64,000 nt of DNA from Austropuccinia psidii (Eukaryota; Basidiomycota; Pucciniomycetes; Pucciniales; Sphaerophragmiaceae). The translations under genes and the position numbers were made by a program. Below, one piece after another: positions 42,456 to 55,249 of the stretch; position 1 is the stretch's first letter, and every line of letters starts with the position of its first letter. The notes under the pieces were generated by a model. The model was not told the DNA's origin. It worked only from the letters and a program-made list of their open reading frames with translations, and did not search any database. The stretch covers positions 35,915,686 to 35,979,685 of the forward strand of contig JALGQZ010000006.1 in assembly GCA_023105745.1 (NCBI GenBank), read 5' to 3'.

Positions 42456-44560
42456 TATCTTCTGCCAGGTAGCTGCATCTTGTCAATGAATTACCATTTT
42501 AAAAACAGTAATAACACTTTAAGGGTGGTTCTGTACACCATTTTTCTTGAACATAAGGTTGAAAATTTGCAGTTCAAGGTTCCTGGGTAGTTGTTGGTCT
42601 GAATGGTTGTGCATTTGATGCCAATCCTGACCCTTGCATGTTTTTTTATCCTTCCAGACCCTCTTTGGTGGATTGAAAGCCTCTGATACTTCTCTCAGTT
42701 GGTCCAAAACATCCTTCAGTCGGTTTACTTTCTTTGGGGCTTCAATGGCATGGGCCTCTTGAACTGGTGGTGTGGTATTCCATACCATTTTTTTCACCAG
42801 GCTCAAGCTCATAGTACCCTATAACAGCAGGAAATCCAGCCTACAGGCAGACTTACACTCAAGTTTTACACCAAAAGGTCAATTTTACAGCAAGAAGCTG
42901 GATTTAACTCATAAAACCATGGCACAGGCACCAAAGGGAAGTCTATGTTTTTAAATAACTTATTCAATTTCACTATGCATATGTAAAAATCAATTTACAT
43001 ATAGCAAACTAGTTACAACAAATGAGGTACCACCCTTTAAATTACACACCCCACCCAGCTTTACACCCCCTTACAGCCACAGGACTCATGCAGGAAGAAA
43101 ATGACACATGCATTAGTTACACAACCAGCTTGCATTCAAAGTCATATGATGCAAAGCCAAACCCATGGAATTCCTGCAAGTCAATTACAACACAGCCACA
43201 GGAGTACCTTATCTTATATCCACAGTAAACCCACTTAAAATCTTAAAACATAATTATTTACACTACTCATCACCTCATTCAAACCAAAGCTAGTTACAAC
43301 AGGCTGCATGCAGTACACCATTCCAATTAAATCTCAACCACATGACTATGCACAGCATGTGTCAAAATCAAAAATCACATCATTTCATAAAAAACAGTAA
43401 ATTCACCAATGCAAGAAGTTATCACCTGACTTCATTTTAAAGTTCAAAAAGAAGAAAAACAAACATGACACCTGCATAAATTACACAGCCATTTCTACCC
43501 AACCTAAAATAGGACATATGCAAAGGAATTACAAGGTCATCATGTGATACTGCATCCACCAACAGAACATCATGGGACAGAAAAAAGGCTGTGCGCAAGA
43601 AAAATCCTCAGCCAAAATGAAATCACCTCATGCATGCAAGGAAAATCCAAGAAAATCACATCATAATTAGCTCACCAAAAGACCATCATGTGATGAAAGA
43701 AGGCTGTGCAGAGAAAAATTATCACCAAACCTTAAATCACCTGACCCATGCAAGAAAGGTCCTCACCAAAAACAGAGTCACATGATGAAATCAAGAGGAA
43801 TTAAAGTGGAAAAAGAAAGCTCCCATGGAGGGCCCTCTGGGCTCCCAAAAGGTATAAATAGAGGGACTCTCTCCCCCCAAATTTCAAAATCCCCCCATGC
43901 AAATTATATCCCATGCACAATATATCCTCTGCACATTACAAGCATAGGAATAAGTCATCCCTCACCTGGGAGGTAGTCCAGTATATCATAGTAAATTTAC
44001 TTTCCCAGTAGCTAAGCTCAGTGGAAGTATAGTGTTGAAGATTACCCAGTAGCTAAGCTCAGTGGAATCTTAGTATTAAAAAAAACTATTATTAAAAACA
44101 TATCCAGTACCCAATATTAGGGTTACTAGTCTATTAAAATATTTTATCCAGTAAATTAACATCAATTATCAGGACTTAAAAAATAACTTACCCCTTTCAA
44201 AATCCAATATCAAAGAATCTTACCTCTTAAATTTAACAAATACTATTTTATCTCATTATTAACACTCTTAAAAAAGAATAACAAACCTTTAAAAAATTAT
44301 TTACTCTATTATAACTATATCTTAACAAAAAAATTACCTTTACCAACACTCACCAAATTTTTCTGAACACCTTAAATAACTCATCTTACAAAGATTTTAT
44401 CACCAAGAAGAAACCACTCACCTCAATTTAACCAAAAGAGTAAAATTAAAACAGACAAGTATTTCATTAAATCTAAAAATTAACCAAATTACTGACATTT
44501 CTTTTTATTATTATTTATTGAATAGGTCTGATCTGAGACTGCTGAATTTTGTCTTCTGCA
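42456..44560 (+). other. Unassigned promoter-like block
   Basis: No protein is recognisable; a minus-strand frame at 42519-42812 (97 codons, KKVNRLKDVLDQLREV) is the only sizeable one. The base composition differs from neighbours: C- and A-rich on the plus strand. 43530-43790 has repeated CATCATGTGAT and AAGGCTGTGCRSA units, then GGTATAAATAGAGGG (43849), a strong TATA box, followed by CCCCCCAAATTTC. At 43995 and 44055 the string CCAGTAGCTAAGCTCAGTGG is repeated exactly. This looks like the U3/R part of another LTR in plus orientation, but I found no second copy. Confidence 0.45.
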
Positions 44561-44599
44561 GTTGTAAAGCCACTTACTAATTTTATTTTGGTTTGTGAG

Positions 44600-45588
44600 C
44601 TCCAAGGAATATTTTGTTCAGTATTTTAGGAGGGGCAGGTAATACACCCTTGCCACCCTTGGTTACAGGAGTTATTAGCAATTCAAAACTAGTTACCTGT
44701 GATTTCCCCCTCCAGGTACTGCCTCATTTTAATCCCACACAAGAGGAGTTCCCACAGTGGGCTTTTTATTTTCTTGATAATGTCCTTCATTTTCTCAATA
44801 ACCTCCACCTGGTTTTAATCTTCAAATCTGGTTTTCTTTCTACTTTTGATTTCATCTTACTTAAACAATTTTGATTTCCTTTTCATAAGTAATTCTGCCC
44901 CAATATAATTTCAGAGAATATCCATTTGAGGTAAGATATATCCTACATCTTTTGCTTGAACTATGGTCCTGTCCTTAATCATTTCTTTAGTAACACTAAT
45001 TCTAATTTCTGGTGATAAAGGATGACAGACATCCTCATTATAATAATTTCATTTTTTGATATACCCATACCTAAGCACATAGTTTGAAATTATGTCATAT
45101 TTCCCAATTTACTTTTTGTATTGGGACAAAATCTTTACTCCTCTTTCCTGTTGAGTTTTTTTAAATAGTATTGCTGTTTCATCTTTCCTATGTCTTCTTT
45201 CTGGACTGATAATTTCATTTTTCAATTGATCCTAATTCTTCATTTGATATCCTGGCATTCCTTAAATTTCATATCTGATATCCTCATCTTCACTCCAGCA
45301 TGCTATTTGCATTTCCAAATCCGTTTCATTGGCTCCTTCAATTGATGCTATCCTTTCAGCTTTCCTGATAAACTCCTCAACATCACTTCCATCAAATTTG
45401 AGATTATAGTCCATTGCCTTTCTTTTAAAAATCTTTCTTGTGGTTATTGTAAATATTTCAGGTTGCTGAGTTGGTGTTATAATATTCACCCTTTTTTCAA
45501 ATCTTTCAGGTCTTGGAAATGTTCCTGGTATGGGTGTTGCAAATTTCTTTGGGGTTGGTGATTTTGATTGTTGCTGGGGTCTGAGCAT
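44600..45588 (-). pseudogene. gag: Gag remnant, second Y element
   Basis: The minus-strand frame 45262-45588 (108 codons) reads a Thr/Pro-rich N-terminus then MDYNLKFDGSDVEEFIRKAE, TDLEMQIACWSEDEDIRYE, the start of a retrotransposon capsid domain. Further decayed pieces continue to about 44600. It lies about 370 bp from the primer binding site, as expected for gag. No zinc knuckle was found. Confidence 0.65.
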
Positions 45589-45953
45589 TCTTTCAATAGT
45601 TGCATGCCCAATAGTTTCAGGTGAGATTTAACTCAATTTTGTCTTCCTTCCATGTTTTTTTGCAGATCTTTCCACAGCCTTCTGCAATTCTAACCTTTCC
45701 TCCTGAAAGTCTTAATCATTCTAGAAATAAAAAATCACTCTTATTCACTTTCTTCCTGACCTGATTCTTCAATTCTGGACTGCTCTGTCTCTAATTCCTC
45801 CTCAAATGTTATAACCTTCTTTTATGATTATTTTTTCACCATGATAAATTTGATCTAAAACAATGATTTTTTGATTTTGTTTGATATTATGAATATTTGC
45901 GCTTTAAGATTGATAATGTGATCTTAATAATGATACTTGGTATTAAAAGGGTA

Positions 45954-45967
45954 CTTTTGGGACACCA
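45954..45967 (-). promoter_or_regulatory. Putative primer binding site, second Y element
   Basis: The minus strand reads TGGTGTCCCAAAAG four bases after the LTR end (45972). A TGG start close to the LTR fits a tRNA primer. Confidence 0.5.
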
Positions 45968-45971
45968 GATC

Positions 45972-48253
45972 TGGTAGCTCCCTTTGTTGTGGGATAAATA
46001 ATAGGCAGTATCTTGAGGGGAAAATCATTGGTGAGTCTGTTTTGAAGTTTAGCATTAGCCAATAACCATGGGTGCTATGGTGTATTAGCTGAACCTCTAA
46101 AGATACTGAAAAAGATACCCTTTTTGTGAGATCACAAATCAATTATTTAGTTTTGTGGCTTTTCAATGAGAGAATTTTCTTCAGTAGTCTCCATCAGTCT
46201 TTCAATAAAATATTACTACAATAATCATGGTAATAGCTAATATTTTCTTAATAATTGAGGTTTTGTTAACTTCTTGTTATTCATTATATAGCTCTTTTTA
46301 ATTAGGTCTTCTAGGATTATTTCTTTAAATACTTGAGATATTTAAAGAATAACTTTTAAGATCACTATTAATATTAATAATAAGTATGATAGCGAATGAA
46401 GACTTCAAAAGTTATTTAGTAATACTATAAATATAGCCATAATATCTTAAGGGTAAGATAGTTTTATAAGGGTGGTTGTGGTTGATGTAGGGTTAAGATA
46501 TGTATAATACAAAAGTAATATAATACTATTGGGATTAATATAAAAATAAGCCAAAATATCTATAAAGGTTATGATATTAAAAGCTATAGATATAAGATGA
46601 TATCCCTTCTATAAATAAGGGTTATTGATCCATTTTATAAGATTGCTAATGATAATATCTTCAAGCACTACTTGAAAAGTACTACTACAATGGTAAGACT
46701 ATTGAATAATGCTAAAATCTTCCAAAAATATTATGAATATCTTTCATCAATCAATCATAAATAATAATATAAGATACTGAGCCTAGCTACTGAGCTTTTC
46801 CATATAATACTACCTTATCTTACTATAGAATGGATGGATTGATACTCAAGATTATTTTCTGAATCAGTAGTATGAGGAGTAAACAGGGGGAGAGGCCCTT
46901 TATTTATTCCTTCTAGGCCCTTGATAAAGCCTTCCAATAACAAGGGACTTAGAAACAATTACACCTTGAGACATTGTTTCTGGTGGATAAAATGAAAATG
47001 GTGTCATTTCATGAAGGCATGGCACCATATGTTTGACTTATTGCATCATTATTAGATTTATTATTGTCAGTGCACAGCCTCGAGACATTTTTTCTAAGGC
47101 TCAAATTTAAAATGGTGTCATCTTATCAAGATATTGCACAATATGTTTGGTTGATTGCACCACTCTGAACCTTATTATTGTCAGTGCACAGCCTTGAGAC
47201 ATTTTTTCTAGTGGTTAAATTTAAAATTTTGTCATCTGATCAAGATATTTCACCATATGTTTTGTTGATTGCACCATATTTTGTTTAATTATACTGATAT
47301 TTTAAATAAAATTTATTCTTATTATGAAGAGCCTTGAGAGATGTTTTCTGGTGGTTAAATTCAAAATCATTTTAGATGATCATGATAGTTCGCCATATTG
47401 TTTGTGGATTTCACCATATTTGTTTGAATTATACTGATATTTTAACTCAACTTTATTCTTATTATGCACAGCCTTTAAAGTATGTTTCTGATGGTTAGAT
47501 TTCAAATGGTGTGATCTGATCAAGGTATTGAACCATTTTTTTGAGCTATAATGTTATTTTAACTAAACATTCTTACTATTATGCACAGCCTTGAGCAAAT
47601 TTTGCTGGTGAAAAACGTCTAAATTGTGTCATTTGACATAGATATTGCACCATATCTTTTTAAACTGTATTCTTATCTCTAGTAACCTTATTTTTTCTGT
47701 TTCACAGCCTTGAGCTGTATTCAGTTGATCAGTTTTCTATGTAAAATTTGATTTGTAAATGATACCCATAATTCTTGGTTATGGGAGTTTAAGTGGGTAT
47801 TGGGTAATCTAACACTATGTTAACATATATGTAAGTCTTTTTTTTATTTCAAGAAATGTAACACATGATGTAGTAAGAGTAATGGTATCACTTATGTAGT
47901 TTTACCCATGTTTATTCATATTCATTATTCAATCAAGCTGGATTATTTTTAAGAATATTTTTATGTAGTATAGAGTTTATAGTATTATTCTCTTTCTTAT
48001 ATTCATGATATCTAGATAATTATTGATGTTATGCATTTGAGGCAATATGTGAATATATGTAAATTTGATGTATATTCCAGTAGAATACTTATTCTTCTTC
48101 TTCTTATATTATTCTCTTCTTTTTTCAACTTTTTATCTTGCTTTTTTGCTTTTTATCTTTATTTTCTTTTTATATATAAATTCTTTTTTGATTAAATCTT
48201 TATCTTTGATACTGTGGATTTGAACCATTGTAGAACAGGTATGGAATACCACA
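45972..48253 (-). repeat. 5' LTR, Y family (copy 2)
   Basis: 2282 bp, starting TGGTAGCTCC and ending GAATACCACA on the plus strand. It matches 5900-8120 along its whole length and includes the same tandem array (47073-47710). Confidence 0.85.
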
Positions 48254-49223
48254 GCGTGGGATGTCAATATTCATTAAAAGATTCATCAATTTAGGCTTGT
48301 AATTGAGTCACATGGTGTGTGACTCAGTTGATGATGAGGTTGTGAGACCAACCAGGGCAGCTTTAACTATTGCCAACAGGGTAAAACTACCCTCAAGTAA
48401 GAGCAATCTTAGTAAAAACAGTTATAACTGATTTTGAATTCTATTACACACATTCTTCCCTGTTTTGAAGGCTTGAAACCGGGTGTTACTATAGCAATGG
48501 CTGATTGAAGGGACTAAAATGGCTGAAGATAGAAAAAAATGCCTAAAACCAGCACTTTTTGGTCTAAACCAGGGTTCAATAATTCCATGATTAGCTTTTC
48601 TGTTCTCAGTATGGTTCTCACAACCTATTAGAGTTAACGTTACTTTTGGAGTAAAAAATTGGTGGCTATAAAAGAATGTCTTCTTTACCCCACTTTTCTC
48701 TTCATGTTAGAATATTTTCCTTTTACAATTAGCTCAAACACTGTTGTACAAATCAATAGAACATTCCAAACAGCTTTTTTGAATGTTTTTAAGCCTTCTA
48801 ACCAGATTATAAAATTATTATAATCATTTTTTGTAACTCTTATAGTCTTTTTTACCCTTGAACCACCCCAAAAGTGAATTCAACCATCTTCCACCACTGT
48901 TAACTTTGTCACTTTGTTTCAAAATTCACTCTGGTCACTTTTGGGTGTTTTTTCTCTTTAATCTTCTTCTGAAAGACTCTGTTCTCATATTTTAGCCATT
49001 AATATCTCTTGTAGAGTACTTTTGGCTAAATATTTTTTTTTGGTAAAACAACAAATCTTTATAATATTTTTTTTATACTCACAAAGTTAAAAACAATAAA
49101 TTCGGTGTGTTTCCTCTTAGAACTGTTAAAATTTACTATTTTTAATTAAATTTTAACTTATACAAACTTTGAGGACAGGAAATTTACTTGTTTTTAATCA
49201 AATTTTCATAACCATACCTCACA
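48254..49223 (+). repeat. Truncated V LTR
   Basis: Corresponds to the last 53% of the V LTR, from GCGTGGGATGTC to CCATACCTCACA. The left end is cut exactly at the Y LTR junction. It is well diverged, with CG-to-TG/CA changes relative to the young copy. Confidence 0.85.
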
Positions 49224-50329
49224 GGTAGCTTGTAAAGGGTAAATAACTACTATTAACCCAGTTTTAACTTTTGAAGACAAATTTCCAAATACATTAGAGC
49301 ACAAATTTGTACAAGGAGAAGTCAAAGGTAAATAACCTAAGAACAGAAAGGTTTTGACTGCCTAGCCATACTGATATCATGTCACCTGTACAACTCAGAA
49401 ACCTTGGAGTCCCAAGAAACCCACCAGAGGAAATACTGGCACTGTTCAGAACAAGAAGCTTTTGCAACCATGGCAATCCAACTCTTGGATCTCCATATGG
49501 AATATCCATGCCATATCTAGTTTATGGAAATTTGGCCATATCCATAATCATTGGCCAAATCGGCCATTTCCTCTTTTATAGCCTTTATGGTCATTTCATC
49601 ATCTGAGGCCAACCTGCCCCTTCACCATCATAAGGCATATCCTGGCCTTTCTCTGCTTTTGGGAACCTTTGGTTATTTTCCAGTCAACAGGGAAAATACA
49701 GCTCAAAAGCCTGTATTTGTCTTTTTAAGCTTAAAATACAGTTTTGCGCATTTTTGCTGTATTCAGTCTTTTATTCCATTTTCCCATGTAATATGGGAAA
49801 TATGCCCAAATTTCCATATTAGGCCATTTGGGGCTTAATTGCCAGTTTTGCGCATTTTTTCACACTTTGTGAAAATAGAGTTTTAAAGCTGTATTAGCTG
49901 TATCAGCTTTATTTGGCCAAAAACCCAAAATCCACTTTGTTGCCTCTGAAGCCACCAAAACCCATTTTTCACCTATATCCTCCTGGCATCCTTCCAAAAG
50001 GCCTTTGCCTTCTTCCACCCTCAAAAAACCAAAAGTGCCATAAATGGTGTTATACACCATTATGCATCTTTTTTCACCAGTAATCCAATGGCACCAATAT
50101 CAAGTGGCTATTTCAACTTTTCATAAGGTTATCAAGTCACAAAATCCAGAGGATTAATCATAGCTCAAGGACAAGTGTCAATCTCAAATACCAATGACAC
50201 CATAAATTAAACATTGGTTAATCTCATTCACAGTATTTCTCCAAGGGAAACTGGCAATTAATTCTCAAGGGATATTCAAGAGGCAGCCCCAAAACAATTT
50301 TCCAAGTGTCAATGCTCCATCACTCAACC
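49224..50329. other. No gene seen; U-element-like non-coding DNA
   Basis: It holds CTGTATT/AATACAG motifs and TTTTGCGCATTTT at 49740-49910, the reverse of the motif cluster at 27470-27910, so it may be the diverged 3' non-coding part of a U-related element in the opposite orientation. No open frame is convincing. Confidence 0.4.
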
Positions 50330-50944
50330 ATGGCAATAACACTCATGAAATACATTCTGGATTCATCAACACCTGTATTTCAATAATCAACCATGAGAAG
50401 AACATTCAAACCAGTTGATTTCTCAATTTGGCAAGGTATAAATTCTATCAGACAATCAATACAGCCTCCAGTATTCAATACAGACAAGCTTCCAGCCTGA
50501 AGGAGTCAAGCTCTCAACCTTTCACATATTCCAGCCTCCTTTGACCCTGGGTGGTTTTTCCCCCAGTTAATTGATATCTTTTGATTTTATTTTATCTTTA
50601 TTTATCTTACCTTTTTGTTAAGGGAATCCTGATATTATCAAGTTAGTCATTTAGCACCTCTTTCATTTTTCTTCCTTTGCCTGTCAATGAATACTTGGTG
50701 GTCATATCCTCGCTAATTCCTTTGTTCATTTTGGAAGGTTGAAACAGTGATTAAGGACTTAATTGGTTGGCTCTTTGGCCATTTGGCTTCTTATTTCCCT
50801 TATTGCATCTCAATTTTGTACTTGCATATTTCTTAGAGAAATTCATTTCTTTTATTTTCTTTTCTTCATTCTTTGGAGTCTTCCAAGTGAGTTCCCTGAT
50901 TGCTGAGTGCCAGGCCACTCTCACCTTCCAGAAGAGCCCCTGTG
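50330..50944 (+). repeat. U-like LTR fragment
   Basis: Plus-strand order matches the minus-strand U LTR: AATACAGCCTCCAGTATTC, CACATATTCCAGCCTCC, GGGTGGTTTTTCCCCCAGTTAAT, GGTTGAAACAGTGATTAAG, GCTGAGTGCCAGGCC, AGAGCCCCTGTGA. The left boundary is uncertain. It is strongly diverged from both intact U LTRs. Confidence 0.6.
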
Positions 50945-51939
50945 AATGAATCCCAAAGTTTTGAAACCATGGTGAATGGAAATACCCTTAGGAAATCATT
51001 CCCACACTGCCATTCAACAGGGACCTCAAACCAGAGGACTGGCCAGAAGTTGATCAAGTGCTTCAGCTCCACCAGATCTTCAAAGATGTGTTCCAATAGA
51101 GCGTGGAAAAAAAAGAGGTTCAACCTTTCTTCCCATGGGGATGAACTTTGCACAAGCTTCTAGAAGAGATATCCTTCAAAGACCCTGTGGAAATCACCAA
51201 CAAGAAATTCAATCTCCTGGAGGTGAGTTCAGCCAAGATGTGGTATAATTGAGCCACCATCTAAGCTATAGAAGTGCAATGGAAAAATCAAGGGCATATT
51301 CTGATTCCTTCAGGCTCACAAGGAGTGGTAAACCAGCTCAACTCCCCAGTGGCTTCACACCACTAATAATCTAACAAATTAGCGGCCAAGAGTAACCATT
51401 CTTCACAATCCCAGGGGAATTGCCAGGTCAAGACAAGGACCAAGATTCAATAACAGGACTTCTTTCAGACATAGGAAGAAAGATTCAGATCCAATTGTCT
51501 ATAGGGCTTTAGATTTAGTGAGAGAAGTACACACAAACAAGGATTAATTGTAAATACTGCTGATAGAGTCACGTACCCCACTATTAGACATAACATCCAC
51601 CATCAGGATGAACACAGTGCTGTTACACCTGAGATTAAAATAAACCGAAATGAGCTGTGGTTAAAGATTTCTTAATTTTCAGAACAAACTCAAAAAATCT
51701 TTAAGTACTGAATGAGAGTATCTCCAGGTTACAAGGGTTTAATTAAACACCTTACAAACCAAAAACATTCATGCTCTTCAAGAGGACTATGCCAAATTTA
51801 GTAGAGCCTCAGAATAAAACCACAAAAGGTAAAACCAAGTCTTAGAGGTGAAATATCACTGAAAAAAGAGACGCAAGATGGATTAAAAACAAGTGGAAGA
51901 CCTAGATCAAGAGAGGAACTAGCATTTTAATGTAGGCCA
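50945..51939 (+). pseudogene. gag: Probable 5' gag region, Z element
   Basis: Protein-like stretches occur in more than one frame (for example QLHQIFKDVFQ and NHSHTATQQGPQTRG), as in the overlapping frames of the V and W elements. No domain is recognisable. The assignment rests on position before the capsid part at 53950. Confidence 0.4.
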
Positions 51940-53760
51940 TACCATGTGAGCCTTAGAGGTAATTTCATATACCCAAAAGACCACAAATACAAAATTAACA
52001 TATTGATATAAATAAAATAAATTTATTTATATTATTAAAATAAAAATCAAAATATAAATATCAAATTATATTCAAAATAAAAAAATTAATCACAATTTAA
52101 AAATAAAATTACATTTATACTTTAAAAAATTAAGTAAAAATGAAATTTTAACAAAATTGTAAAAAAATAAATAAATTTGGAAAAAAGTTAAATAAAAATT
52201 ATTATAACTTTTTATCCAATAAATAAAAATATAAAAAATTATTTCACCATTGGATTCCTCATAAAAAATCAGGCGGGGTCACCTCTGAGTGAAACTCTTG
52301 TAACTCAACTCTAAATAAGCTTAAATTGAGTTTTTAGTATTTTCAATACAAAAGTTGAAAATGCTCAAAACTTTAACTTAATTCACACCACATGTGGTGT
52401 TAACCATCAATTTTTGTGTTAAAATTGAGGTGTTGTGTTTAGTTTAGAATTTATGAGGCATTGAAGTATTTTCAATTGAATTCAATTGAAATGTCAAAAT
52501 GTGCATGTGTATTACATAAGTGAACTTTGATTTACATATGAGGTATCAATTATTACTGTATTGTACTGTACAATTCAATTGAATTACATATGTAAATTAT
52601 AAGTATAATACATGATGAGGAATTAAAAGAAAAATAAATTGGAAAGATTAAATTTGGGGGGGAAAGGAACTCCAGCTCTAAGGGGGAGCTAGACCCCCAA
52701 ACTCCTTGCTGACAGGCGTGTGGTGTCAAAATTCACGCAAAAGTTCATCACTTTTGGCCTGGAATTGAGTTACAGGGTCTGTGGACTCAATTGATGATGA
52801 GGTTTTGATACCAACTGGGGTAGTTTTAGCTGTTTCCAAGAGGGTAAAACTACCCTTAAGATAAAACCATCATAGTAAAAACAGTTTTAACTGGTTTCTA
52901 CGTCTCTTACACACATTCTGACATGTTCTGAAGGATCTATACCAGGTATTGCTATAGTAATGGCTGATTTAATGGTCTAAAATGGCTAAAAATAGCAAAA
53001 AATGGCCAAAACCAGCCCTTTTTCGGTCTAAACAAGGGTTCAATAATGCCATAATTGGATTTTCTGTTGTCAGACTGTTTTTCACGACTGACAAGAGTAA
53101 ATTGTACTTTTGGAGTAAGAAAATTGATGGCTATAAAAGAATGTCTTCTTTGCCCCACTTTTCTCTTCATGTTAGAATCTTTTCCTTTTATAATTAGTTT
53201 AAACATTGTTCAACCAATCAATAAAAGATTCCAACCACCTTTATTAAATCATTTTAAACCTTTTAACCACGTGAAAAAATCATTATAATCATTGTTTGTA
53301 ACTCTTATAATCATTTTTTACCCCTGAACCACCCCAAAAGTGAATTAAAGCATCTTTCATCACTGTAAACTTTGTCACTTTGTTTCCAAATTCACTCTGG
53401 TCACTTTTGGGCATTTTTTCTCTTTAATATTCTTTTTAAAGACTTTTTTCTTTAATTAATTTCTTGCAGTTCTTTGCTCAATGAATTCCAATTGAAATTT
53501 CTCTTGAAGAAATTTCTTTTGTAGCCTTAGATATCTCTTGTAGAGTATTTTTGGATAAATTTTTATTGTTGGTAAAACAATGAATCTTTATAATATTATT
53601 TTTTCATACTAATAAAGTTATAAACAATAAAATTGGCGTGTTTTCTCTTAAAAATAATATTTCTTACTATTTTTAATTGATTTTTACCTTATACAAAGTT
53701 TGAGGACAGGAAAAGTACTTGATTTTTAATCAAAGTTTCATATCCACACCTTACATACCA
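51940..53760 (+). mobile_element. Solo V LTR with target duplication TACCA
   Basis: LTR 51945-53755 (1811 bp), TGTGAGCCTTAGAGG to CACACCTTACA, flanked by TACCA at 51940-51944 and 53756-53760. It is closer to the young V element than the solo copy at 24235. It splits the gag region of the Z element. Confidence 0.95.
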
Positions 53761-53939
53761 TATAACCACAAACACAGGGTAATTTTCCAGGTAAAATACC
53801 TAAATTTTACCAACAGGAGGACATTAACCCAAATGCCCTACTGTACAGTAATCTGAGATCCCCATCACAACATCAAGATTGAGATCATATGACTTCTTCA
53901 GAGAATAAAAAACTTAAAAAACTCATATAAGCCACAAGT

Positions 53940-54620
53940 TGGCCTGAATTCTCTTCTGTAGGAGAATATGATCATATGGAGCGCATTGGTTCTATTGATG
54001 GACTCTTAATTTATTTACCAAGTATAAAAGACTACTGGATAACAGCTAGACTGAACACTGCATTCAGAGAAAATTCTAGTATATGGTGCACTGAAATGAA
54101 TGAAATCCATGGTGAAAAACTTAAATTCTCCATAAATACAGGAGCTTTACATGGATATGTCAAAATACCATGTCAATTAAATATCAAAAATACTCAGAGG
54201 ACAAAGATCCATGTGGGTGGTCTCTTAAACAGTGCAATAGATGTAAAGCAATTGACTCTCATATGAATTCTAAAATGAGAAATCTTGAACTTGTGACACA
54301 ATTTCCAGGAGAACTGGAGAATGAATTCAAGTGTAGATTCAACAAAGACTTCTCATTTGATGATATTTTCAATACATCACAAGATTTAAGGAAAAGAGCA
54401 AAAATTGGGAAATACCCATCTGAAAAAGGCAGTAGCTTTTGAGAAAAACAACCTTTCAGGGCTGAAAACAAAGATAAACCCAAAGAAAGATTCGCAGAAG
54501 TGCCAGGATGAAGAACCCCTGTGATAATTGTGGATCTAAAGACCACAATGCAAACAATGTTTTAAAGGAAAAGAAAAAAGATCTATTCAATTGAAGAAGG
54601 CAAAGGGGAAGCTTAGACAG
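53940..54620 (+). pseudogene. gag: Gag capsid and zinc knuckle remnant, Z element
   Basis: Starts with EYDHMERIGSIDGL, the same capsid motif as GEYDHME in the V element. Continues ITARLNTAFRENSSIW, then MNSKMRNLELVTQFPGELE, FDDIFNTSQDLRKRAKIGK in a shifted frame. The zinc knuckle at 54520-54561 reads C-x2-C-x4-H with Val in place of the last Cys. Confidence 0.75.
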
Positions 54621-54701
54621 AGTATTATGACTCTGAAAGTATGAGGAATTCCATCAGAGAGGAATATGAAGATGAAAATGACCCAATAAAAGACACATCT
54701 G

Positions 54702-55004
54702 GTGGAGTACCAGGGTGCACAAATATTCTTGGTAACACTCACTAAGGGAATTTCATACCTCAATGGTACCTCTAACAAGGTGAAATTGTGTGTTGAAAAT
54801 GCTCAACATCAATTAAACATTGACATTGGAGCACACCTTTCAATAGTAGCCAGGTACTCATTTGTGAAAGGAAATTCCAAGCAAGGCAAAGAATTTCAAA
54901 AGCATGTCAGGAAATATAGCCTTGATAGGGACGATTTTCAAAGAGATAACTATTACCCACAGAAAATTAAACATCATACTCAACACATAGCTTGTAGTTC
55001 TTGA
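54702..55004 (+). pseudogene. pol: Protease remnant, Z element
   Basis: The 100-codon frame contains AQIFLVTLTKGISYLNGTS and LNIDIGAHLSIVARYSF. The active site, normally D-S-G-A, reads DIGA. It is followed by frameshifted sequence before RT. Confidence 0.7.
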
Positions 55005-55249
55005 AGATTCCTACTTGAAAATACTACAAAAGGATGCATTCCTGAGATATTTGAAAGAGTAAAAACAGGCACACTAAAATAGGTATAAACAAGGAGAAGA
55101 AAGTTTACCTTGACATATACAGGATATCTACCCAAGGATCTTTGGAAGAATTACTAAATTAATTCAAAGAGGAACAATATGGCTCTAACCTCACAGGTAA
55201 AAAACTGAGTTTACTAGAAATGTTGAAAAAGAACCCACCAGCCTTTTCT

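Larger units (their letters stand above)
38800..48253 (-). mobile_element. Second Y-family element, 5' half
   Basis: 5' LTR 45972-48253, primer site 45954-45967, gag at about 44600-45588, and a protease further left, all on the minus strand. The interior is interrupted from 41098 to about 44560 by a Z LTR and an unassigned block. RT, integrase and the 3' LTR are not found, so the 3' half is deleted or too decayed to read. The LTR abuts a truncated V LTR at 48254, suggesting insertion into that V LTR. Confidence 0.7.

Noticed and set aside
50866..51153. Minus-strand 95-codon frame as a gene
   Set aside because: It overlaps sequence that fits the 5' gag region of the plus-strand Z element and the end of a U-like LTR.
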